From: Sialis fuliginosa
Taxonomy: Eukaryota; Arthropoda; Insecta; Megaloptera; Sialidae
Direction of reading: 5' to 3'
Assembly (NCBI GenBank): GCA_961205875.1
Contig: OY540817.1
Span: forward strand, 9,521,001 to 9,585,000
Length of the DNA stretch: 64,000 nucleotides
A program made the translations under genes and the position numbers. This document shows positions 12,233-23,868 of the stretch, piece after piece. Numbering within the stretch: the first letter of the stretch is position 1; each line of letters begins with the position of its first letter. The notes under the pieces were generated by a model. It was not told where the DNA came from. It saw only the letters and a program-made list of their open reading frames with translations, and did not search any database.

Positions 12233-14867
12233 AACCACAAAGTTAATATTTCATGATATTGCAGAATAAATACATATTATAATTATTTAAATCGACATTT
12301 ATATCTACATTCCATGTAGTTCAAGAGAATAAAGCCCCTAGGAAGAAGTAATGCCATATGAATTACATAAATTAACGAACAGATTTTCTTCCCATAATCG
12401 TTTAAATAAAACATGTGTAATTAACTATAAATTATTAAACTTGATTAAAAAAATAAATAAAAAATAACGTAATTTAGAAATTTTTATTAATGGTACAATT
12501 AACGTTAAACGTAAAAAAGCATTACCATAACGCAAAAAGAGTATTATAATAACCTAAAGTAACGTTATCCAACCCTAGTTATATTTCAACAAAAATAAAC
12601 TTAAGTGTAAATTATGAAAATATTCCTTTCTCAGTAAACAAACGTCACAAACTGCATGAAATTCCTTTAAAAAATTATAAACCCATCTTCAGAAAGTCAT
12701 CGGATAACGTAAACACTAAAATTTTACGATAAACAACTAAAAAACGATTGGATAAAAAACAAACTGGAATAATGATTGAGTGACGCACGATGTTGACATT
12801 GGGATATTCGTATAATGACATCTATAACCGAAAGGTCGTTCAAAGACACTTCTAATAACTGTTTCCTCCGTTCTCGCAGAGATGACAATCGCTGAAAATA
12901 TTTACCGGCTCTTGGAATATATGGAATATACTTTCTATACACACATACGTATCCGTTTTACTGAGTAAGAAATTCAGTTTAAAATACGATTTCGATTTAA
13001 TTATAAATGTCACAAGATCAAATTTTATGTAACTAATATGAGTCTTTTTTAAACTACCATGAACTTTCTTGTACTGAGTACATTGTACGTATTTCTAATT
13101 TATAAAACAATTTATTTGTGCTAACTGATAAAATATAGGAAAAAATGAATGAAACATACATTATAGATAATAATATTGTCAACAACCTAGACACACAGAA
13201 TTCGTAGTGAAAAAAGTCATAATGGATTCAGGGAATGTCAAAATGGATATTTCTATCAAAATCTCGAATTAAAAAAAAAATCGACTATTGTATGATATTT
13301 CATATATGTAATGACCGTATAAGAAAGTAAAAATGTCAACAATCGTACACAATGTACGTTGATGTTAACCGATATGAATGAAACTATTTTTTCTTGAATC
13401 ACAAGCTCCCATTTTTCAGTTTTTTAAATTTAATTTAGAAGTTATAAATGTGGAAAAAATTTCTTAAAAAATTCAGTTTTTAACACTTTCCGTGGATATA
13501 TTAATTAATTTACGTATGATATGTAGACATATTTATTTTTGAAATTAGTTCAACAAGGCGCATATTTTGATACACTTGTGCATATATAGAAAAATATTTT
13601 TCTGGCATTCACAGCTGAAGTTTTTGATATTATTTGACGAAAAATCAATAAAAAATGGGAAATACCGTTTTTAACAAAACTTTTGTAAAAAGTACATTTG
13701 AGTTTCCTACATGCAATTAAACTGGATATATCGTTCAATTGATTGATGTCTAAATTTATATTCATAATGGATAACAATGTCTTCATTTCTAATAATAAAA
13801 AAGTTTATACGAAAAACATTATATTTATAAAAATAAATGACATGTAATAACATTAAGTGATATTTTTTTTTATCAAATGTGCTTACACTAATTTACAGCA
13901 ATCATCAAAAGCAAATAACCACCACAAAAATACGTAACTTAATATCAACATGAAAAATACCAGAATCGTCATTGAATATTGAAGATGTAAAATGCGGAAA
14001 AATATCTATTCAGAATCAATATTTAGTTTTATAATTATTATTTACTTACACTGGATTTCATCAATATTATAGTTTGTGTAAACACTGCTTCTGTCAAAAT
14101 ATTACGTGCTGTTCAACAAAAAAAAATGTGAATTGAGGAAATCAGCGCTGTATTACGATCGTTATTGGTAAAGAATTATAATTAATTATTATGGATTAAT
14201 TAGAAAGAATCAACAGAGATGTGATGAAATTTTTTACGGTGAACAATATTTGCGTGCCGAAGTAAAAAAAAGAAACCGTTTTGACTACTGTCGAAAACAA
14301 AATAATCATCACGAAATTAATCCATTTTTACTTTTTAACACGCTTTTATTAGCTTGGTCTGTAACATTGCAAGCAAATCTTACAACTCACTTTTCACCCA
14401 CTTGTAATTGTAATTCTATTGCAAACTTATGCAATTCTAGTGACAATACAATAATATGATACCATCGAGTTTGTATGAGATGTAGGTGGTCATAGGGACT
14501 CCTCAATGGCTACCAATAAGCCCATAGAGTTTGGGTTCGTTTGACTTGTCACAATGAGTCCTTTAGTTACATACTAGGACAAGGAGGGAACTGGTCAAAA
14601 GCGTATTCATTTTAGTTTTTTAAACTATATTTTATATTTAAGTAACGCAATGAAATTTATGAAACATGAGTGTTGAAGTTCATTTAAGAGTGTTTTAATG
14701 GAATTAATCAAATAAACCCAAAAGATCAACCACGATCATATGATCATATTATTAGAAGAATTTTGCAACTTTTGTAATTAATGTGAAATAAAATTACTGG
14801 GACAAAACATACGTTATATATTTATTTAAAATGTATCTTTACTCATTCATAGTATAAAAAAAAGTCT

Positions 14868-15030
14868 CTGGCCGCGTCTGCCTGTCTGTCTGTGTACGAT
14901 TTTCTAAGTAACTACTGAACTGATTTTATTCCAGTTTTCACTAATGGATAGTGTTTCAGAAGGAAGTTTAATTGTATTATTTGTGTAAATTTCATGACGT
15001 AGGGGAAAAAATCATCGGAGAGGTATCTTC
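14868..15030 (+). repeat. Interspersed repeat with CTGTCTGTCTGTG and gene-silent tail
   Basis: GCCTGTCTGTCTGTGTACGA precedes TAACTACTGAACTGATTTTA. This is the microsatellite-plus-tail arrangement of the repeat family also seen at 40555 and 49545. Confidence 0.5.
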
Positions 15031-15342
15031 GGGTGCACTGCGTAAATAGTAAGCGATAATTGAAATAATGTTTTTATTTTTAAATAATATTTGAATATAT
15101 TTCCTTCTATGGAATTAATTACATATGCTGATTAAGGAAAATAATATATAGCATATGTTTATCTCGAGGCGAATATTCAATATGAAGATAAGTACTTATA
15201 TGAATGAATTTCTAAGAAAATGATGTACTTTGAGAACACAATTAACGATTTTCCTTATAACTGTATCTGTTATTTGAAAATATTCAAAACATCCAATACA
15301 AAATTCAGTAATATTCAAGGTTTTATGGTACAGCTAGTCATA

Positions 15343-15845
15343 GAGTACGTTTACACAACGCTGTTGTTTCGGTTTTACTATAACCGATGTAGTTTAACCG
15401 TTTTAAGCGATGCTGTTTACACATACGAAAATAAGTAACGTCAGCTGGAATCATAATTTTGATTTGAAGTGTGCACTATTTGATGGCGTACCAACAAGAG
15501 TTCCAATAATCATGTTTTCTTTTGTTTTCCATCTCTTCGTCTCAGGTGTTTTAACCATGTTTTAACTGACGACGCTTTTTCAAATGTTACGATGAAATCC
15601 TTACACTCCGTACATACTTATATTTTTTGGGGTTGGCTAAATACATAGATATAACTATGTCCATGAAGTTTACACGCGTTTTTGTTCCGGTTTAGTTATG
15701 TTATACCTGTAGATCAAGAGGAATAGCATAACTAAAACTGATTAGTTATAACAGGTGTAAAGCGTCATCTTCACGAACTTTTACACCCGGTTTTACTACA
15801 TCGGTTACAGTAAAACCGGAATAACAGCGCTGTGTAAATGTACTC
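15343..15845. mobile_element. Fold-back element (about 503 bp) with 55-60 bp inverted ends
   Basis: Left arm 15343-15400 (GAGTACGTTTACACAACGCT, GTTGTTTCGGTTTTACTATA, ACCGATGTAG) mirrors 15783-15845 (CTACATCGGTTACAGTAAAA, CCGGAATAACAGCGCTGTGT, AAATGTACTC). A second, smaller palindrome inside pairs TTTAGTTATGTTATACCTG with GATTAGTTATAACAGGTG-like sequence. No protein is encoded. Confidence 0.6.
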
Positions 15846-17883
15846 ATAAATACATTTTTCAATCGCAGTGTAGATACTCAAATATTAAAAATAAAATATT
15901 AAACTAATTAAATAATTACATTCATTGACGATATTTCCGCAAATAGCTTTTGAGAATGGTTTGCAGAATCAAATGATTTTATTTTTATTCCTTTTCTTCT
16001 TCTTAACTTCTTAAATAAATATGTAGCATATATTTTGTCTAATTTGTTTTATTTGATATATTTTAGAAAAATTACAAAATATCGAAGGTGGATTTAATAA
16101 TATGATAACCCACTATATTATCAAAACGAATACGTCATTTGTGAATTGGCACTCATCAACAGAGCAATTTAAATTAAAAACAAACATCCTATTAACGTCC
16201 TATTTCAATTATTTTTAATGAGTGCTCATTTACAAGAAAAAATATGGCAAAATAAAAAAATCCCTTAATTTCTCATCGCTCTTAAACGATTATTAACGTA
16301 TACAAACAAGGCAACTAAAAATTCCCGTCGACCACAAAATCCGCTACAGCCTCACACACGCATACCTGCGTCTACATTCCGCAATATCATGATTGATATA
16401 AAACTGAACGTAATCATCTTACGTGGAATTACGAATCTGATTGTTGGGATTCCCCATCAACCCTGAGTCACACATCAGATCTTTTGTGTGTTTATATGAT
16501 GCAAGTTCAAGATCCCCGTGCTATTTATAGAGTGTGTGATTTTTAGTGGGATGTTATAAAATATTCATTGAAAAAATACTCGTCGAAAAAGTTGTTTCAA
16601 AATCTAATACGTTTTGTGCTTTTTTAGATTTTTATTCATATTACTTGCTTACCAACGTATTCTACCACTTCGATTTCATTAAAACCAATGTTTTTGAATA
16701 TAAATGTCCTTTGATCGATGCTAATGTCAGTTTTTATAAAAAAAAAATCAAATTTCAAACTGAAATTTTAGTGTCCGGTATTATAAACGAGTTAAAAAAT
16801 TTGCAAGCACTTTAAAATGTGAGTTCAAACCTATATGACGGTTCTCTGGAAGTTTCATGAAGTGTTTGACAAGTTTCATGCACGCGTGGTAAATAAACAG
16901 TGGTGATATTATGAAAACTATTGTATACAGTCAGAGTCGCCAACTGTGTTAAATTAAGTTGAAGAATCACTGCTCTAAATTCCATAATTAATCCATAGAT
17001 ACTATCACAGAATTAATACCCCATTTGAGTACTTGCAAGTTTGCTTTGTTAGTTACTTTATAATACCAACATAAAATTTAAAATACACTAAAACAAACAT
17101 TTCTACGATTTTTTCAGTGGACTGAGAACTTGCCAAACAAAATTTCGGTTACGACTAATCTTTCGTAAAATCGATAAAATTTAAATCGGAAAAAGAACAT
17201 TTAAATGTCGGAATTGCAAGCGTCAAACAGCTTTTTAAAAGAGCGTTCTGCGACTATTTTTAAGATCTGATGATTTGAATTTTACCTATTTTTTCATCCT
17301 TTCAATTTTTATTTTATTTTGTATAATTTTAAAATTGGTGAAGTAGTATCTAAAATTTACAATAATAAAGTTTGACACATTCCTATAGTATTCTAATTTT
17401 TCTTGACACATAAATAGATAGGAAATACCCATATTACGATTTTTTAAAGATGGTACATTAACTAATTATCACACATAAGTGACTGACTAATTAATTAATT
17501 AATCCAAATCATTGATATTAATTTACATGATAATCAGTTCAAATGTCATTGACATGAATTTCTTAGATAACATTGGAATAATATTTTCCCCTTTTCCGTA
17601 AACTAATTGGAATTAATAAACGCATATATTAACGCACTCACCATTAGTTCGCATTTTATTTGTTTATAATTATTTTATACAAAACTCTTCATTATGTATG
17701 ACATACAAACCGCAATGGTAAAAATACTTAGTTTTTTATTTTCCATTTTTCTGTATAACACCTACATCTTAGATTTATAAAATCCTTATACGTCAGCGTC
17801 GTCAGCGATGGGCAACCCCCAGCTCACAAAACTATTGTATCAAGCCCGCGTTAAAAATACATAAATAACTTTATTTATTACCT

Positions 17884-17930
17884 AAGCTGTTACTCGCAAC
17901 TTCGCGTGGAATTTAAGTTAGGTAGGAGCT
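17884..17930 (+). repeat. GC-hairpin repeat head
   Basis: GCTGTTACTCGCAACTTCGC then GTGGAATTT is a diverged copy of the head sequence (GCGGCTTCGCNCGCGTGG type) seen at 18176, 28123 and 36755. Confidence 0.4.
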
Positions 17931-18165
17931 GTCAGAAAAGAAAAAAAATCATTTGACATAAAACCCCTGAAGAAGAAGAAGGTTTGGTAATACAGATTTC
18001 TTTTATGATAGTCGATAAAACAGAAGTTTAATTTCACATTTGCTTGATCTATTTAAAATTGTATAAATAAATTTTGTGGCAATAAATATTTGATATTTAA
18101 ATATGTTGAACTTTATATAAAATTAATTAATGAAATGGACGTATATTTGTGTTTTTATTTAAAAC

Positions 18166-19047
18166 TAGCTGGGCCCACGCGGCTTCGCTCGCGTGGACTA
18201 CTGAATTATTGTTTAGGATTTAAAAAATATATAGTTGAATTAATTACAAACACGATTAGTTATTAATGTAATAAAACCCAAATAACACTTAAATTACCTA
18301 CCTAACAAAAACGAATCAGAACAAAAAGTATAAATAATTTTTGTTCTATTTAAATTTAAAAGTTAATTATTGAAAACAAAATAAACAATTGACAATCAAA
18401 AGAATACCGGCCTGTTCCCTTCCCTCTGCCCTGCGCTTCTAGTTGGTACGTTCCATCGCCATACACGGGTCACCATCGCACGAATAATATTTTCCCGTAT
18501 AACATATATTTCGATATTTTCTAAACTATACGACCAAATTGGATGCTGTAAATGGCAAATTATATCTACATTAAGTACTTATGACGATGAAATCATTTAT
18601 TTCGATAAGGATTAATGTTTTGCATGTCATAAGTCTACGTAAACAGAACCCAAATATTTTATGTTTTCTTAGTAACATAAAAGCAGTAATTGTGGCTTAA
18701 ATATAAAAGTTAGACATATGGTGTCGCGGACTTAATTGTAGAACTTTTGATTCTGTACAATTCTTTAATACATTATTTTGTTCTATATTGAACGGTTTAG
18801 GCAGCGTATTACAAAACAGCGCGCCGACGGCAAATTTTTTTCCGACTTGATTTACTATTATCGTCACTGCTTAGTTGTTATGTAACCTAACGTAAAAAAA
18901 TATAGCCTATAACCTGGCCAGAGAACGTACCTATGAATTAAAAAAAAAACACGTAAATCGGATAAGTGGTTCTCGAGTGATAAGGTAACTAACGGACAGA
19001 CAGACAGACAGACAGAGAGACGTTGAGCTTTATATATATTAAGGATG
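18166..19047 (+). mobile_element. Near full-length short retroelement-like repeat (about 880 bp)
   Basis: It begins AAAACTAGCTGGGCCCACGC and GGCTTCGCTCGCGTGG, which forms a CCACGCG/CGCGTGG hairpin. It ends with a CAGA microsatellite (18994-19016) and TTTATATATATTAAGGATGG. There is no long open frame, so it is non-autonomous. This head-and-tail pair recurs in insect genomes; I cannot give a secure family name. Confidence 0.5.
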
Positions 19048-19674
19048 GTCTAACTATATAAGCTTCGCCCTAGAAAAAGATAACCGATAATGTTTGTCTT
19101 AATATTTTGGAATCTGTTGTAAGCGATTCTGACCTTTACGGTGGCAGACGACTTCTGAAGCCCATAGTACATAAACTTCATATTTATAAACATTTTTAAT
19201 AACTGAGACGATACAAGGAAACAATCGCTATCATCAATTACAGGCAGCGAGAGTGACGTCAGCATATAAACATCCATGATATATTACACGTCGATACGCA
19301 TACAAATTGATACTTCTTATGCAATTAATATATTATATCTAATCATTAAGAAATCTTGAAATCTGATCCGTAACTACTACCAAGAAGTAAAACAAAAATA
19401 TTTGCATTCTTGTTTATTAAATATTTACAAGAATATATTAAACAAATTCTTAATATTCATACGCGGATAAAATTTTATAGTTTTTTATTTTAGTTAGCTA
19501 CTACAAAAATATGTAGACAAATTTTCATACTTTATCATAACTAATAATTACAAGTATAATTTATAATGTAATTTATATGGTTTTCGTATCTATACAGTAT
19601 GTATGTTTTATTCTATGCAGTAGGATACATTTTAAAAGAATGTATATGCACTATCTGTTTTATAATAGGAATGT

Positions 19675-19990
19675 TACGGGGCTCCGTATCAGATCCGAAA
19701 CAGAAATTATCGGATATCCGAAACTTTTTCATGGTCAGATGAAATTTAGATGAGACCACCTCGGAAGTCTACTCTTAAAACAAAACAAAATCACCGAATA
19801 GGTGCATAGTTACCGGAGTTATTCCCGAAAAAACATAAAAAAAATATATTTAAATTGAAAACTCTACTTTTTTTAAGTCTATCGTCAGATTCTGATGAAT
19901 TTAAATGAGACCACTTCGGGAATATCATCTTTCAAAAAAACAAAATAATTCTATGTTAATCAGATCAGGAATCAAGTTTCTATGAGTTTT
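19675..19990 (+). repeat. Non-LTR-like 3' tail repeat
   Basis: TCATGGTCAGATGAAATTTA, GAGACCACCTCGG, GGAGTTATTCCCGAA and CTTTTTTTAAGTC match 33640-33900 in the same order (CATGGTCAGATTCTGATGAA, GGAGTTATTCCCGAACATAT, CCTTCTTTTTAGAAGTCGGT). A near tandem block (CAGATTCTGATGAATTTAAA) repeats at 19887. Confidence 0.5.
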
Positions 19991-21399
19991 TAGGAAGATA
20001 GAAATGTAAGTTTTATCTGTTAATAATTGCAACAATTTTAACATACAAAATATGTACATGTTTGTACGTCGTATTTTTTATTATATTTAAAATATTTCTT
20101 TACATTATTTATTTCTAAAAATTTCGATGCGCATTCCTGAGTTGTCCTTCAGCTACCTACGGATATAATTTTTCCAATAAAATATTCTCCCTGTAAAATA
20201 TTTGTACATACATTGCATCAAATATATTTTTTCTGCGTACTTGTTCTTATTACATACCACTGAATCACAAGAAATTCTAGAAAAATATAAATAAGAACTC
20301 GAATGATTAATTTGAAAACGCGTGTTCGCGACCCAACCCAAGACAATTGATAAATGATCAAAGTAATCAATACATCCTTGATGCAGTTGTTATCCAGATT
20401 AGGTTATTTATAAGATTTATTAAAACTTCAACAACACACAAAAAGAGAACGGGAAATTCAATATCGATACATTTTTCAATCGCAGCAGTTCGGACAGGAC
20501 AAAAGGTCAACACATATATATCACTTTTAAATTATACTATAGGTTAGGTATATGTATAAAAGGTAACACGTTTAGAAAATAAAAGAGAGACCTTGAGATA
20601 TATACAGCAGACAAAACCTACAAATTACCTAACCTGTCGTTGTAATAATAATAATCATTCAAAATTCAACCCACGAACTGTGCATTTTTGACAAGCATTT
20701 AATTTTGCAGCATATCATAGATATAGAAACATAGACTACGCATTCTGTATTACCGTAAGGTGTAAAATTTGGTTCATATAAGTGAAGATATTAAATAATA
20801 CTCTATTTTTTATACTCATGTTGAAATAAAGACAAGCATATACCCACAATATCTCTTTTTTTGTGAAGACTCGATTTTTGAATCAGACGTACAGTCCATA
20901 TTTAAAACTCTATGTTTTTGCAGTATACTAACATCTTTTGCAAGAAAATTTTCATTAACAGTATCTTAAACTTTTTACTTTCTTATATACTCATTATTAC
21001 TCATATATACTATCAGGAACAAGGCTATAAAAATTAAAATAAATATCAAATGACAAATTAATTCGGACAAATTATATCTACTAAAAATTCCAATTGTTAT
21101 ATCATCCGGTCACGCCTACAATATTTATATAATTAAATGTATAATAATTTCTCTTTAGGAAATGGCAAAACATAACAAAAAAAGTGATATGTAACATTAT
21201 CTTTGTAGAGAAAGTGAAGATAAATTTGATAAGATTCAAATATTAAATATTTACCGCAAAATAGAACATCGATAATATTATTATAATTACAAAAGAAATT
21301 AAATTACCTAGTCAAACATTTTTTTATCTCAAAATCAAATCCTTATAATTTGTATACATTTTATTAAAAATATTAAATGTGAATTTTCTATTCAATTAT

Positions 21400-21505
21400 C
21401 ACAGAGTCAAAACAAATGCTAGGGTCTTAGGCTTTCGAACAATGAAAGTTCCATCAAAATTGGTTCAGTAGTTTTCGTATCAAGTGAAAATGAACAGGAC
21501 AGAAA
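21400..21505 (-). repeat. Interspersed repeat, minus orientation
   Basis: The reverse complement reads AACTACTGAACCAATTTTGA and TGGAACTTTCATTG, the same tail as at 40600. Confidence 0.45.
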
Positions 21506-22546
21506 AAAATTCAAAAAAATACAATTTAATAACATGACGAAATGTTTACAAAAATATCATTTAAATGTCTCACATCACATCCATATTAAAACGCAAGGAC
21601 TTCTGCTGAATCTTGCAAATAATTATTGCTCAATGATATCTGAATGATTTTATTTCTCAAAACAAAATGATAAATCCCATTCAACATTAATATCTGAATC
21701 ATATCCACATCTAGAACTAAAATGGTACTACGAACGTAACTATAAAACAACACAAACACTAAATATAGACCGCATAGCATCATATCCTTCCTGCGATATA
21801 CAGAGTAGTGGGTATGATGTACCCGGGTACCCGGCGCTTAGAGAGTACCCCCTCCCCACACGGTGGGTATGATTCACAGAATACGCGAATAACCTACGCA
21901 ACATCACCTCTGTTATCTGTACAAATGCACATACTTAATTTGATATGTTTTTACACATATGTATACTTATATGGTATTCTCTGATTTACAGGGATGTCAA
22001 ATTTTTAAGAAAATTAATAAGATTTCTTAGATCGTACGCCACAATGTGGTGAAAAAAGGAAACTTTCTACATAATAAATGTCATTTTGACGTTTTCTTAG
22101 CAGAAAAATTTAGATTTTGATTGAAATTATTTAAAACTAAAAAACGAGAAAATAGTCAGGCACGAATTAAGAAAAATTTCGAATGAATATTTTCTAATAA
22201 AATTATGTAAACATTAAATAGTTAACCACTGCCAGTTTATGTGAATACTTTATCGGTATTTACTAAAATTCTTCTATATAGCTTTAATAAATTTAGAGGA
22301 AGCACTCACTAGGCAGATGTTGTTTTAGTTTTAAGTAAGAATAGAGTAGAATGAGCTGTATCTATAACATGTAAGAATTTTTATTTAACATACCTAATTA
22401 TTTAAAAAAACAGTTCTTTGCGGCGGAGATTGAATCTCTATTTTTAACCTAACCAACCCGATTTTGCCCCAATATATTTTCCTAACAAAGGACAGTATAT
22501 ATATTATTAGAACATCAACTATGTTCTGAATAACTATTTACTAGAT

Positions 22547-22809
22547 CAGCGGTCACCAAACTAAGACCCGCGGGCCGGAACCGCCCCTCCAAATATTTTC
22601 ATCCGGCCCTCGATTTTTATATATGTATACATTATACATGTACATTTTAATAGATATTTTCCATCATAAATTCCGATATAAACTTATTTATATAATTCCC
22701 ATATAAATAAATGTTCTAATAGGATTCCAACTAGAATATTTTTCGTCCGGCTCTCCATATTTAAAAAAAATGTATCCGGCCCGTTTCTCGAAAAGTTTGG
22801 TGACCCGTG
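22547..22809. mobile_element. hAT-type MITE (263 bp) with 8-bp target duplication
   Basis: Inverted ends CAGCGGTCACCAAACT and (inverse) CACGGGTCACCAAACT agree at 14 of 16 bases. The flanks are TACTAGAT (22539-22546) and TACTAGAC (22810-22817), an 8-bp duplication with one change, as expected for the hAT superfamily. The interior has GGGCCGG/CCGGCCC blocks and no transposase. A related fragment lies at 35125-35185. Confidence 0.75.
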
Positions 22810-23520
22810 TACTAGACCAATCAAATTATATTTTTATATGGAATTAATATTCACTTCAATTATTTTAGCGTCAATCGATGGTAAATGATGCTCTTAATAA
22901 AATATCAAAAATGCAAGGTTGTAGGCCCACGGAAATACACAAAAAAAAAAAAAAATGTGCCGGTTAAGCTTAAATCGTCTTCTTCTTCTTCTTATATGTA
23001 TTTCTTGTCAGCTGGATCTCTTAAATCATCGATGTAGTGAAAACGATGTAAGATAGAGCAAAAATGAAAAAAATCAATTTTACAGATAAGAAAATTTCCT
23101 ATAAGAATGGTACTCCGGTTTATATTTAAAATAATAGTTCAGGAGTAAGAGTCATTAAAAACTCGAGACGAAAATGTATGTTTTTCGAAAATATCGCAAT
23201 TTGCCTCGGTTTTTTATAAAATTTAATATCGGTATTCAACAGTTAATAAAAATATCCAAAAAAATTCACACTATTGGGAAGTTATTCACGAGTTTAAAAC
23301 TTATTTTTACTTTAGTTTAACCGTTTTTTAAACTTAATTAAAATTTCATTCACTCAACATAATTACAACATGCAATTATTACAACAGCGGGCATCCCTGC
23401 ATCAGTTGACGCGACACGTTGCCCACACTTCTTGTTGACAATCACACAATAATACCACCGCCATGCCACCAGTACCTGTAGTCACAATCGTACAACTCAC
23501 GCCGGTAACTCGTCAGTTCT

Positions 23521-23868
23521 TCAGTGCTCTGTGCCGCACATACTCGCTCTCACATCACATTGTTTATTAACAACAATAATACAATTGTTACAATTAAAAA
23601 CCGATATGTGAATATACTCATCATATATATTATAATACAGACATTAAGTGTAATTGTTTTGTATGTATAGTGCTCTATATATGTACACATATGCAGTGTG
23701 ATATACTTTCTGTGATGATGAGATACGAGAAAAATGAAGAAGAAATCTATAAGTGTGAATTATAAATACATCGTATGTTATTTCACGTTATTAAAATAGC
23801 GTGGATCAAAGATAATTATTTAGTGTTGTTTTATTATTAAAAGGATATTTGTGATAAAAATAAACATC
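23521..23868 (+). promoter_or_regulatory. Probable transcription start and 5' UTR of the secreted-protein gene
   Basis: Two arthropod initiator-like TCAGT motifs lie at 23513 and 23521, in a locally GC-richer stretch 350 bases before the ATG at 23869. The sequence between is open for a 5' UTR and holds several upstream ATGs. One short frame starts at about 23716 (MMRYEKNEEE...) and an overlapping one at about 23733 (MKKKSISVNY...); both stop before 23869. The start ATG is in the context AACATCATGG. The exact start site and any further 5' exon are not proven by sequence alone. Confidence 0.4.

Larger units (their letters stand above)
110..23500. other. Gene-free flank, repeat-rich
   Basis: No reading frame above 96 residues, no splice-linked set of frames and no RNA gene was seen. 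Apart from the elements listed separately, the sequence is AT-rich (poly-A/T runs, ATTA repeats). A compact GC-rich patch at about 21795-21870 (TACCCGGGTACCCGGCGC) is unexplained. Confidence 0.6.
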
